A DNA stretch of 22,800 nucleotides from CAYUMU01 sp964445985 (GTDB taxonomy: Bacteria; Planctomycetota; Planctomycetia; Pirellulales; S012-138). Below, piece after piece: positions 8,113 through 15,063 of this stretch (within the stretch, counting starts at the first letter, position 1; each line of letters begins with the position of its first letter). The notes beneath the pieces are model-generated. The model had not been told where the DNA came from and ran no database searches. It saw only the letters and a program-made list of their open reading frames with translations. A program made the translations under genes and the position numbers. Location: assembly GCA_964445985.1 (NCBI GenBank), contig CAYUMU010000099.1, positions 1 through 22,800 on the forward strand, given 5' to 3'.

Positions 8113-8853
8113 GTGCGGTTCATTCGGCAGCCCAACCGGGTGATGGGCGCGGTGGGACAGCCGCTGCTGTTCTGGCTGTTTTTTGGGGCCGGTTTCCACC
8201 AGTCGCTGCAGATTCCGGGCGACGCCAACCAGAACTATCTGGAATACTACTTTCCCGGCACGTTGGTGCTCATTTTGCTGTTCACCGCGATCTTCACCAC
8301 CATTTCGGTGATTGAAGACCGCCGCGAGGGCTTTATGCAGTCGGTGCTGGTTTCGCCCGCCCCGCGTTGGGCCATGGTGTTGGGCAAGCTTTCCGGCGCC
8401 ACCGCCATTGCCGTGGCCCAGGCCACGCTGTTTTTGCTGTTGGCGCTCACGATTGGCGTGACTCCCCCCTGGTGGGCCTGGCTGGCGCTCGTTGGCTTTC
8501 TTACCCTCACGGCCTACGCCCTGACGGGGCTGGGCTTCATACTTGCCTGGCGGATGGACTCGGTGCAGGGCTTTCACGCGGTGATGAGCCTGTTCTTGCT
8601 GCCGATGTGGATGCTGTCGGGGGCCTTTTTTCCCAATCCGGCTGGCTGGCTGGCGGCGATTACCTCGGCCAACCCTTTAACCTACGCGGTGGCAGGCGTG
8701 CGGCGGTTGCTGTATATCGACAGCGCCTCGGCCCTGCCCCCTGACCTGCCTTCGTTGCCGCTGAGCCTGGGCGTCACCCTGGCGTTCGCCGCGGTTATGT
8801 TTGCCGTGAGCTGTCGCGTGGCGGCTTCGCGGACCACTGGAGATATGCTATGA
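8113..8853 (+). CDS. ABC-2 type transporter permease
   Basis: At least 246 residues from the GTG at 8113. Six hydrophobic segments are visible, including LLFWLFFGAG, VLILLFTAIFTTISV, ATLFLLLALTIGV, ALVGFLTLTAYALTGLGF, SLFLLPMWMLSGAFF and a last one near the C-terminus. VIEDRREGFMQSVLVSPAPR is the typical cytoplasmic loop of ABC-2 permeases, and MWMLSGAFFPNPAGW plus ANPLTYAVAGVR are family signatures. Homologous residues begin earlier: the frame reads WLAAYALAQREFVRFIRQP from 8077, but there is no ATG, GTG or TTG between 7990 and 8113, so the true start may be a CTG (8080 or 8095). No ATPase partner lies in the window. The stop overlaps the SCO1 start (ATGA), so export or assembly linked to respiratory copper proteins is plausible. 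Confidence 0.85.
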   Translation: MRFIRQPNRVMGAVGQPLLFWLFFGAGFHQSLQIPGDANQNYLEYYFPGTLVLILLFTAIFTTISVIEDRREGFMQSVLVSPAPRWAMVLGKLSGATAIAVAQATLFLLLALTIGVTPPWWAWLALVGFLTLTAYALTGLGFILAWRMDSVQGFHAVMSLFLLPMWMLSGAFFPNPAGWLAAITSANPLTYAVAGVRRLLYIDSASALPPDLPSLPLSLGVTLAFAAVMFAVSCRVAASRTTGDML

Positions 8854-9551
8854 GCACGCTTGCTAAAGTTTGGGTAACGATCTTCGTGCTGGCCATCGGC
8901 GTGTACGGCGGCTACTTGATCTGGAAGATGCAGCCCGAGCCGACGACGCCGACTCCCCTCGCGCAGCAGATCCCCGGATTTGAGGTCGGCGATTTCACCC
9001 TCACCGAACGCTCCGGCAAGGAGTTCCACGCCAAAGACATGCAAGGCAAAATCTGGGTTGCCAGCTTCTTCTTTGCCGATTGCCCCGGAGCCTGCGTCAT
9101 CCTCAACAACACCATCGCGGGCCTGCTCAAGAACGAGCTCGCCGACCTGCCAGTCGAGTTTGTCAGCATTACGGTCGATCCGCAAAAAGATACGATGTCG
9201 CGACTCCGCGAGTACGCCGGCCATTACATGGGCGGAAAAATCGACCCCAGCCGGTGGCTGTTCCTCACCGATCCCGACGGCAAGCTGGACCACATCAAAG
9301 ACATTTCAGGCAATTTCAAGCTGGCCTTTGCGCAAACAGTACACTCCGACCGTATGATCCTGATCGACCAGAACGGCGTGGTGCAGGGCTACTACCAAGG
9401 TGGGTTTCCCGAAGACATGGAACGGATGAAACGCAAGGTGACCGAGCTGGTGGAGAACCCGCCGACGCCCCAGGCTAAAACGGCCAATCAACCTGCCGAC
9501 GCCAAAACACCTGCCGAGGCAAGTACGCCCGTCGCGGCCCCCGCCAACTAG
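8850..9551 (+). CDS. SCO1/SenC/PrrC copper chaperone
   Basis: 233 residues. SCO proteins deliver copper to, or reduce cysteines of, the CuA site of cytochrome c oxidase. Residues 7-25 form a membrane anchor, and the thioredoxin-like domain (about 45-195) faces the periplasm. The copper ligands are in place: Cys78 and Cys82 in FADCPGACVILNN and His165 in TVHSDRMILID. The second Cys lacks the Pro that usually follows it. VEFVSITVDPQKDT (about 102-115) is the usual core strand. The C-terminal 35 residues are a Pro/Ala/Thr-rich tail. The ATG overlaps the permease TGA by ATGA, and the DUF420 gene follows, so this is one operon. Confidence 0.93.
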   Translation: MSTLAKVWVTIFVLAIGVYGGYLIWKMQPEPTTPTPLAQQIPGFEVGDFTLTERSGKEFHAKDMQGKIWVASFFFADCPGACVILNNTIAGLLKNELADLPVEFVSITVDPQKDTMSRLREYAGHYMGGKIDPSRWLFLTDPDGKLDHIKDISGNFKLAFAQTVHSDRMILIDQNGVVQGYYQGGFPEDMERMKRKVTELVENPPTPQAKTANQPADAKTPAEASTPVAAPAN

Positions 9552-9572
9552 AACCCGTCTTCCAGTAATTGT

Positions 9573-10304
9573 TTGGCGGCCGTTGCCGCTTTCATTCCGC
9601 TCGTTGTTCGCCAGCCTAGAAAGACCCAGACCGTGGTTGCCGTGAAGCACGATGCCCCACCCGCCATTGAGCGCCGGCTCGCAAGATTGCGACGGACGCC
9701 TCACCATGCCCGTTGCCGAGGGGGGTTCACGCTGGGTGAACTGTTGGCCGTGCTGCTGTTGCTAGGGCTGGTCGTCGCCACGGTGTTTGTGGCCCCGCAA
9801 TACAAGTTGTACCTGCCCGACGTGAATGCCACGCTCAACGGCGTGGCCCTGGTGCTGCTGCTGGCGGGCTATGTGCAAATCAAGCGCCGCCGCGAAGGTT
9901 CGCACAAGGCGCTCATGCTGGCGGCTTTCGCGACTTCAGTGTTGTTTCTGACCACGTATTTGATTCACCACTATTTCGCCGGCAGCCGGAAGTTTGGCGG
10001 CACGGGGGCCATTTGGTGGGTGTATATCACGATCCTGGTGACCCACATTGCGCTGGCGGCGATCGTGCCGTTTCTGGCGATCCGCGTCATCTGGCTAGGT
10101 CTGACCGAGCAAAGGTCCAAGCACCGCCGCCTGGCCCGGTGGACCTTGCCGATCTGGCTTTACGTCTCGGTGACCGGCGTGGTAGTTTATTGGATGTTGT
10201 ACCATGCGTATCCCCCGGCGCCGGCAGTTGACCCGCAGGGCTCTGAACAACAAGGCGTTGAACAAGCGGGGATGCGCCGTTTCGCGGAGGCACTTCCATC
10301 ATGA
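9573..10304 (+). CDS. DUF420 membrane protein with prepilin-like N-terminal motif
   Basis: Up to 243 residues. DUF420 proteins such as Bacillus CtaM are needed to make active cytochrome oxidase. Membrane segments and family motifs run from about residue 52: LPDVNATLNGVALVLLLAGY, SHKALMLAAFATSVLFLTTY, LIHHYFAGSRKFGGTGAIWW, then HRRLARWTLPIWLYVSVTGV and VVYWMLYHAYPP. The start is uncertain: the frame opens at TTG 9573, with GTG at 9633 and 9642, none with a good ribosome site. Just before the DUF420 part is GG-FTLGELLAVLLLLGLV, which fits the type IV prepilin site (Gly before Phe+1, Glu+5). It ends in ATGA with the next gene, and follows SCO1 by 21 bases. Confidence 0.85.
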   Translation: MAAVAAFIPLVVRQPRKTQTVVAVKHDAPPAIERRLARLRRTPHHARCRGGFTLGELLAVLLLLGLVVATVFVAPQYKLYLPDVNATLNGVALVLLLAGYVQIKRRREGSHKALMLAAFATSVLFLTTYLIHHYFAGSRKFGGTGAIWWVYITILVTHIALAAIVPFLAIRVIWLGLTEQRSKHRRLARWTLPIWLYVSVTGVVVYWMLYHAYPPAPAVDPQGSEQQGVEQAGMRRFAEALPS

Positions 10305-10651
10305 TTCGCAACCGAATTCGAGGCATCGGCCTCGCTGTGCTGTTCTTCGTGGGCTTCACGATGTTGTCGGCGTCGGTGGCGTCGGCCTGCCCCATGTGCG
10401 CCCAGGCCCTGGGCAATAGCTCCGGCGGCGGCGACCTGGTTTCCGGCTTTTTCTGGAGCATCGTCTTCATGATGTCAATGCCGTTCACCATTTTGGCTTC
10501 GCTGGGTTTGTACTTTTACCTGCAGGTGCGCCGCGCCAGGGCCGCCCAGGCGGCACTCGTTGCCCAGCAAGCGGCTGGTAGCGGAACGGCTAACGCCCAC
10601 GACCCATCCCAGCCTGAGTCACCCGCCGATCAAGAATTGGTGGAAGTGTAG
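10301..10651 (+). CDS. Small exported CPMC-motif membrane protein
   Basis: 116 residues. A signal peptide (about 1-29, ending SASVASA) precedes Cys30-Pro-Met-Cys33, followed by one membrane segment (about 47-75) and a charged, Ala/Gln-rich cytoplasmic tail. The CxxC next to the membrane surface, with a Met between the cysteines, suggests metal or thiol chemistry, and copper is a reasonable guess given the SCO1 and DUF420 genes before it. The residue three before Cys30 is Ala, so it is a poor lipobox. The start ATG overlaps the DUF420 stop (ATGA). I recall similar small CPMC proteins in planctomycetes but know no function. Confidence 0.8.
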   Translation: MIRNRIRGIGLAVLFFVGFTMLSASVASACPMCAQALGNSSGGGDLVSGFFWSIVFMMSMPFTILASLGLYFYLQVRRARAAQAALVAQQAAGSGTANAHDPSQPESPADQELVEV

Positions 10652-10734
10652 TTTGCCCCCCAGGCGTTTTCTGCATTGCCTGTTGAACCCACTTTTCCAC
10701 TCGGCAAATTGTTTTCTGGGAGAGCAAGCAAGCC

Positions 10735-10932
10735 GTGCCTTCGTTGCGTTGCCCTATCTGTGGAGAGAACTGCACTCGGGAGAACCCCGCGTTCCCGTTC
10801 TGCAGTCCGCGTTGTCGCAAGATCGACCTCAGCCGTTGGCTGAACGAAGAGTATTCGTTTACCGATGACCCAGAGGAAGACCCGGAGTCGCATGAAGAAC
10901 GGTACGACGACGAAGACGACGACTGGGCTTAG
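10735..10932 (+). CDS. yacG: YacG-type zinc-finger protein
   Basis: 65 residues, the family's size. Cys6-X2-Cys9 (LRCPICGENC) and Cys23-X3-Cys27 (FCSPRCRKIDLSRWLNE) form the zinc site, followed by the conserved IDLxxW. An acidic C-terminal tail (about 40-65) is typical. In E. coli YacG binds DNA gyrase GyrB and inhibits it. The start is GTG at 10735, fixed by the short distance to the first Cys pair. It follows the CPMC gene by 83 bases and may be a separate unit. Confidence 0.9.
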   Translation: MPSLRCPICGENCTRENPAFPFCSPRCRKIDLSRWLNEEYSFTDDPEEDPESHEERYDDEDDDWA

Positions 10933-11003
10933 CGTCGGCCGAAGAATCACTTCCCGATTTCCTCGATAGACATGGAGGTCAAGTGCTATCTATCTCATTT
11001 GTA

Positions 11004-11009
11004 TATAAT
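11004..11009 (+). promoter_or_regulatory. Orphan TATAAT box in the yacG-dcd spacer
   Basis: A perfect -10 hexamer lies in an A/T-rich island (10990-11030) with no good -35 and no downstream plus-strand gene. If it is active, the transcript would run through the hairpin array towards the 3' end of dcd. A chance match is likely. Confidence 0.2.
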
Positions 11010-11065
11010 CATCTCTTATAAGTAGCGCCGACCTGAATGAGAGCAGACGCGCCTCATACGTATTG

Positions 11066-11439
11066 AACCCCGCAGGGGTTTGCAGCCCGTAGCCGGCGGC
11101 CCGAGCGCAGCGACACCGCCGGAAAACCAACGAAAAATCCCCATCGACCCCGGCTAGGGGTCGCGGCAACGTCGGCGGCTGGTTCCACCCGGCTATCATC
11201 CTTCCAGGATGAATACAGAGATTATGATCCGCGAACCAGGGTTGTCGCTTCGCTCAAACCCTGGCTATAAGCTGATATCCCTAACGGGATAAAAACTTTG
11301 AGGCGCATGCCAGGAGATGTTCTTGGCGCAAGAAATGTGGCTTAGGATTGGGGATAAAACAACATCCCAAGGCATACGGCCCTCAATGCGCCAATCGAAC
11401 CGATTTCCGCCGCAACTGGATCCCCGCCTGCGCGGGGAT
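11066..11439. repeat. Array of perfect hairpins between convergent yacG and dcd
   Basis: The 536-base spacer (10933-11468) holds no gene but seven exact inverted repeats. They are AACCCC/GGGGTT (11066-11080), CCGGCGG/CCGCCGG (11093-11122), CGACCCC/GGGGTCG (11145-11163), TCATCCT/AGGATGA (11196-11212), CCAGGGTT/AACCCTGG (11236-11264), TATCCC/GGGATA (11276-11291) and ATCCCCGC/GCGGGGAT (11420-11439). The last is followed by a shorter echo (CGCCTGCGCGGATGACG). Each is a different sequence, so this is not a tandem repeat. As the two flanking genes converge, the array could stop transcription from both sides. Confidence 0.75.
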
Positions 11440-11468
11440 GACGCGCCTGCGCGGATGACGGTGACGCC

Positions 11469-12047
11469 CTAGTTCGAGATCTGTTCCATGCCAAAGTCGA
11501 TCTTCAATTGCGGGTCTTTGGCGGCTTGCGGGTTCAACTCTTTGAACAGCATGCTGGGTTGAATGTCGCGATTGTGTTGGTACTTGTTGCTTTGGTACTC
11601 GGTGACTTCGCCGCGGATTTCGTGATAGAAAATCTGGCAGATCGGCACTCCGGCGTAGATTCGCACCGGCTGCACGGCGAACATTTCGAGCGTCCAGTAG
11701 CCGCAGAAGCCCACGTCGCCAAAGCCGGCGGTCACGTGCACGAACAGTCCCAGCCGGCCCACCGATGAGCGGCCTTCAATCTGGGGCACGAAGAAGTGCG
11801 TTTCGGTGCGTTCGGAGGTGCGGCCCAGGTAAAGCTGCTGGGGGTTGAGCACCAGCCCCTCGGGCGGAATTTCCAGCCGCCGCACGCGGTTGCTCTTGCG
11901 CATGTCGAGCACCACTTCTTCGTAAGTCAGCAGTTCTTTGTGCAGCGTGAGGTTGTAGCTGTTGGGGTTGAGGTTCTCGGCGGCGAAGGGCTCGATCACA
12001 ATGTTGCGGCCCAACTGGTTCTGGATTTCGTGTCCGGAAAGAATCAT
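11469..12047 (-). CDS. dcd: dCTP deaminase
   Basis: 192 residues. It deaminates dCTP to dUTP, the source of dTMP in many bacteria, as a homotrimer of the dUTPase fold. Diagnostic parts are IEPFAAENLNPNSYNLTLHK (18-37), EGRSSVGRLGLFVHVTAGFG (91-110) with the phosphate-binding Arg and Ser, and GYWTLEMFAV with Glu121 as the likely catalytic acid. VRIYAGVPICQIFYHEI (128-144) closes the core. Whether it is the deaminase alone or the bifunctional deaminase-dUTPase type cannot be told by eye. AGGA 8 or so bases upstream supports the ATG at 12047. It lies 69 bases after nth on the same strand, possibly as a small DNA-precursor and repair unit. Confidence 0.93.
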   Translation of the reverse strand: MILSGHEIQNQLGRNIVIEPFAAENLNPNSYNLTLHKELLTYEEVVLDMRKSNRVRRLEIPPEGLVLNPQQLYLGRTSERTETHFFVPQIEGRSSVGRLGLFVHVTAGFGDVGFCGYWTLEMFAVQPVRIYAGVPICQIFYHEIRGEVTEYQSNKYQHNRDIQPSMLFKELNPQAAKDPQLKIDFGMEQISN

Positions 12048-12116
12048 GAAACGGTTCCTGACGCACCAGAATGGAATGGAGGAGAACGCCGCGTGCCGGT
12101 GGAAAAGGCCGGGAAT

Positions 12117-12923
12117 CTATTTCTTGGCTGCCGCCTTGGGCGACGACCTGGTCTTAGTGCTCGATGCGGTTTTCTTGCTGGCCGGTTGAGGCTGTTTGGC
12201 TTGGCTCGAAGTGGCTTTGGCAGACGATGCTTTGGCCGCGGTAGCGCCCTGGGCTGCTGAATCTTTTTCGGTGACGCCCACCTTAGGGCAAATCGCGTTC
12301 ATCAGGCAATCGCCGCAGCGCGGCTTGCGGGCCACGCAAATCCGGCGTCCGTGATGGATCATGCGGTGCGAGAAGTTCACCCATTCGTCTTCCGGCAGCA
12401 CGGCGATCAGGTCTTGTTCGATCTTTTCTGGCTGGGTCGCGCGCGTGAGCCCCAGGCGTTTGCTCAGCCGGGCCACGTGGGTATCGACCACCACGCCCGA
12501 GGCAATTCCGTAGGCGGTGCCGAGCACCACGTTGGCCGTCTTGCGGCCCACGCCCGCTAGGCGAACCAGCGAGGGCAGATCGCGGGGCACTTCGCCGCCA
12601 TGTTGCTCCACGAGGTCGCGGCAACAGGCTTTGATATTTTTGGCCTTGTTGCGAAAGAAGCCGGTGGATTGGATCTCGTGCTCCAACTCGGCCTGCGAGG
12701 CATTGGCCAAGGCCTCGGCGGTGGGGAACCTGGCAAACAGACCGGGTGTCACCATGTTCACGCGCTGATCGGTGCATTGGGCCGAGAGGATGGTGGCCAC
12801 GAGCAACTGTAGAGGGCTGTTGTGCACCAAGGCGCATTCCGCGTCGGCGTAGCCTTCGGCCAACTTTTGCACAACTTCTTGTGCGTGGGCGGCAGCCTGA
12901 CGCCGGGCGGAAGAAGATTTCAT
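12117..12923 (-). CDS. nth: Endonuclease III with Lys/Ala-rich C-terminal tail
   Basis: 268 residues from the ATG at 12923; the frame is open to 13040 but the upstream part is unlike the family. It is a base-excision repair glycosylase and AP lyase for oxidised pyrimidines. The helix-hairpin-helix holds LAGVGRKTANVVLG with catalytic Lys128, then Asp147 in VVVDTHVARL. The [4Fe-4S] ligands are Cys196-X6-Cys203-X2-Cys206-X5-Cys212. TILSAQCTDQRVN (45-57) is the usual N-terminal motif. Residues 218-268 form an added low-complexity tail of Ala, Lys, Ser and Thr, histone H1-like, which could add nonspecific DNA binding. It is divergent from the DUF1501 gene. Confidence 0.95.
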   Translation of the reverse strand: MKSSSARRQAAAHAQEVVQKLAEGYADAECALVHNSPLQLLVATILSAQCTDQRVNMVTPGLFARFPTAEALANASQAELEHEIQSTGFFRNKAKNIKACCRDLVEQHGGEVPRDLPSLVRLAGVGRKTANVVLGTAYGIASGVVVDTHVARLSKRLGLTRATQPEKIEQDLIAVLPEDEWVNFSHRMIHHGRRICVARKPRCGDCLMNAICPKVGVTEKDSAAQGATAAKASSAKATSSQAKQPQPASKKTASSTKTRSSPKAAAKK

Positions 12924-13180
12924 GGCAACCAGGCTGGAGAGCGAAAGGGCCGAAAATCGACGAGCACCAACGAGCCCAGCGGAGCCCGCACGATGAAGAT
13001 CCCGTGAGGCGATTTTCTGGCAGCGGGACGAAGGTGTCAAGCAGATGGAGCCGACCGCGGGTCATGCGCTCCCCCTGCATCCGCGAAATGGGCGTCGTGA
13101 TGAGGACCAGCCCGCCGCGTTCACACCGGGGGGCTTGGACGATCCCCTGCAAATTGCCCCGCCGCCCCGCCGGAGTTCTG

Positions 13181-13209
13181 TTGCATCAATCCGTTCTGAT
13201 TCGTAACAT
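13181..13209 (+). promoter_or_regulatory. Weak possible promoter before the DUF1501 gene
   Basis: TTGCAT (13181) and TAACAT (13204) are separated by 17 bases in the 401-base divergent spacer between nth (start 12923) and the DUF1501 gene (start 13325). They match the sigma-70 boxes at only 3 and 4 of 6 positions, so this is a candidate only. I see no other gene or repeat in this spacer. Confidence 0.2.
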
Positions 13210-13324
13210 GAGGGGCGGTAATACTTCCCAAGTGTACATCGACCAACCCGCCTGATGCGTGGCGGCGCCCGGTTTTCGCTGGGGCGCCTCATGCTTCCGC
13301 CCTGCTACACGCCACGAGGACACC

Positions 13325-14728
13325 ATGCTTTCGGTCTTCGACACGAATCGCACGATGAGCCGGCGCGAGATGCTGCGAATTGGCGGCCTTGGTTTGGGAG
13401 GATTGTCGCTGTCGTCGCTGCTGGCAGCCCAGGCAGCGGCCAGCGTACGCAATCCGATTTTGAGCGGCAAGTCGGTCATCTTTGTGTTCCAGCAGGGCGG
13501 CCCCAGCCAGTTGGAAACCTTCGACCCCAAGCCCGATGCGGCCAGCGGCACGCGAACCGTAACAGGCACGGTGCAAACCTCGCTGCCCGGCGTGCTGTTC
13601 GGCGACACCATGCAGCAGTTGGCGCCGCTGGCCGACAAGCTGGCGATCGTTCGCTCGTTTCAAACCAATAACGGCGGCCATAACATTCAGCCGATTGTGG
13701 GACCCGACTCGCTCGATACCAACATTGGCGTGCATTACGCGCGGATGGCGGGCGCCACGCGGCCGTCGAGCGGCATGCCGACCAATGCCGTGTTGTTTCC
13801 CACCGCCGTGGCCAGCGACGTGGGCCGGCCTGGATCGCGGGGGAATTTGTCTTCCACCGGCACCTACGGCTCGGGCTATGCCCCGTTCACGCCCGGCGCC
13901 GAGGGCAACCTGCAAAAAGACATGCGGCTGAACCTGGCCCCCGAGCGGTTTTTTGACGATCGCCGACAACTGCTCAGCCAGCTCGACGTGATCAATCGCC
14001 GCATCGACGCCAACGGCATGCTCGACGCCATGGACGACTTTCAGCAGCAGGCGTATGAGTTGTTGTTGGGCGGCGGCGTATCTTCGGCCTTGGATTTGTC
14101 ACTGGAAGATCCGCGGGTAGTGGAGCGGTACGACACCGCCCGCTATGTGCGCGGCCACAATTGGAGCAAATCGAACCGCGGCAAGCGGGGCTACTACACC
14201 GGCAGCGCCAAGACCATTGGCAAACTGCTGTTGATGGCCCGGCGGCTGTGCGAGGCGGGCTGCGGATTTGTGACCGTGCACGCCGATTACGAAGGCGTGT
14301 GGGACATGCACGCCGATGGCAACAATTTGAACATGGTGGAAGGCATGCAGGCGGTGGGGGAATCGTTCGACCACGCCCTGGCCGCCTTTATTCAAGACAC
14401 CGAGGAACGGGGCCTGGCGGATAAGATTTTGCTGGTGGCCTGCGGCGAGATGGGCCGCACCCCGCGAGTCAACACGCGCGGCGGCCGCGACCACTGGGCC
14501 AAGCTGGCCCCGCTGCTAATGTATGGCGGCGGCATTTCGCCTGGGCAGGTGATTGGCCAATCGACGCGCGACGGCGCCGAGCCACACACCGACCCCATCG
14601 GCCCCAAGCACCTGATCGCTTCCATTCTGCAAACCCTGTTCAACCCAGGCGAGCTGCGGTTGGTGCCCAGCGTGCCCTCTCCGCTGAGCCAACTGGTGCA
14701 GGCCGAGCCGATTCCGGGCCTGGTTTGA
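13325..14728 (+). CDS. DUF1501 protein with Tat signal
   Basis: 467 residues. DUF1501 proteins belong to the alkaline phosphatase/sulfatase-like superfamily and abound in planctomycetes; substrates are unknown. The N-terminus (MSRREMLRIGGLGLGGLSLS) is a twin-arginine signal with Arg13-Arg14, so it should be exported folded. Motifs include VIFVFQQGGPSQLETFDPKP after the signal, RSFQTNNGGHNIQPI, GCGFVTVHADYEGVWDMHAD, DKILLVACGEMGRTPRVNTR and GGRDHWAKLAPLLMYGGGI, the last carrying the conserved GRDHW. The ATG at 13325 has GAGG six bases upstream. It is usually paired with a DUF1553/DUF1549 cytochrome-like gene; none is adjacent here. Confidence 0.92.
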   Translation: MLSVFDTNRTMSRREMLRIGGLGLGGLSLSSLLAAQAAASVRNPILSGKSVIFVFQQGGPSQLETFDPKPDAASGTRTVTGTVQTSLPGVLFGDTMQQLAPLADKLAIVRSFQTNNGGHNIQPIVGPDSLDTNIGVHYARMAGATRPSSGMPTNAVLFPTAVASDVGRPGSRGNLSSTGTYGSGYAPFTPGAEGNLQKDMRLNLAPERFFDDRRQLLSQLDVINRRIDANGMLDAMDDFQQQAYELLLGGGVSSALDLSLEDPRVVERYDTARYVRGHNWSKSNRGKRGYYTGSAKTIGKLLLMARRLCEAGCGFVTVHADYEGVWDMHADGNNLNMVEGMQAVGESFDHALAAFIQDTEERGLADKILLVACGEMGRTPRVNTRGGRDHWAKLAPLLMYGGGISPGQVIGQSTRDGAEPHTDPIGPKHLIASILQTLFNPGELRLVPSVPSPLSQLVQAEPIPGLV

Positions 14729-14762
14729 AACCGGCTCGAGCCAATGACTCCCGCGCCCCTGG

Positions 14763-14833
14763 CGCGAGAACGCCGCGGGGACAGGGAAGCAGGGTTCTCG
14801 CGTGCTCGGTTCTCCGATCCACGGTTATGGATC
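14763..14833. repeat. Two hairpins after the DUF1501 gene
   Basis: CGCGAGAAC (14763-14771) pairs with GTTCTCGCG (14794-14802) as a perfect 9-base stem with a 22-base loop. GATCCA (14816-14821) pairs with TGGATC (14828-14833). They begin 35 bases past the stop and lack a T-run, so they could be a transcript end or repeat debris. The rest of the spacer up to 15000 shows no gene. Confidence 0.55.
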
Positions 14834-15000
14834 AGCTTAATCCCCAAGGCCGCCGCCGGCAGAACCAGCCCAGGACAAAAACCCCGGGCAAAAACCGCCA
14901 TGGCCTCCGGCCTCAAATTGTTCGCATCCCGCTAGTGGGACGGGCGAGAGAAAAGCGTTAAGCTGGGTGCACACGTCCTGGAGAATCCCAACGCCCCTCG

Positions 15001-15060
15001 CACCACCATTCCCGAGCAACCCCCAACCCCCAGCTACCAGCCCCCAACCCCTAGCCCCTC
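15001..15060 (+). repeat. C-rich, G-poor leader directly before the DUF58 gene
   Basis: Sixty bases with only five G, made of CCCCCAACCCC, CAGCTACCAG and CCCCTAGCCCC words, ending three bases before the DUF58 ATG. It shares an exact 16-mer (15031-15046) with the tract before the ABC permease. There is no Shine-Dalgarno motif, so translation would start on an unstructured leader. Confidence 0.75.
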
Positions 15061-15063
15061 CTC

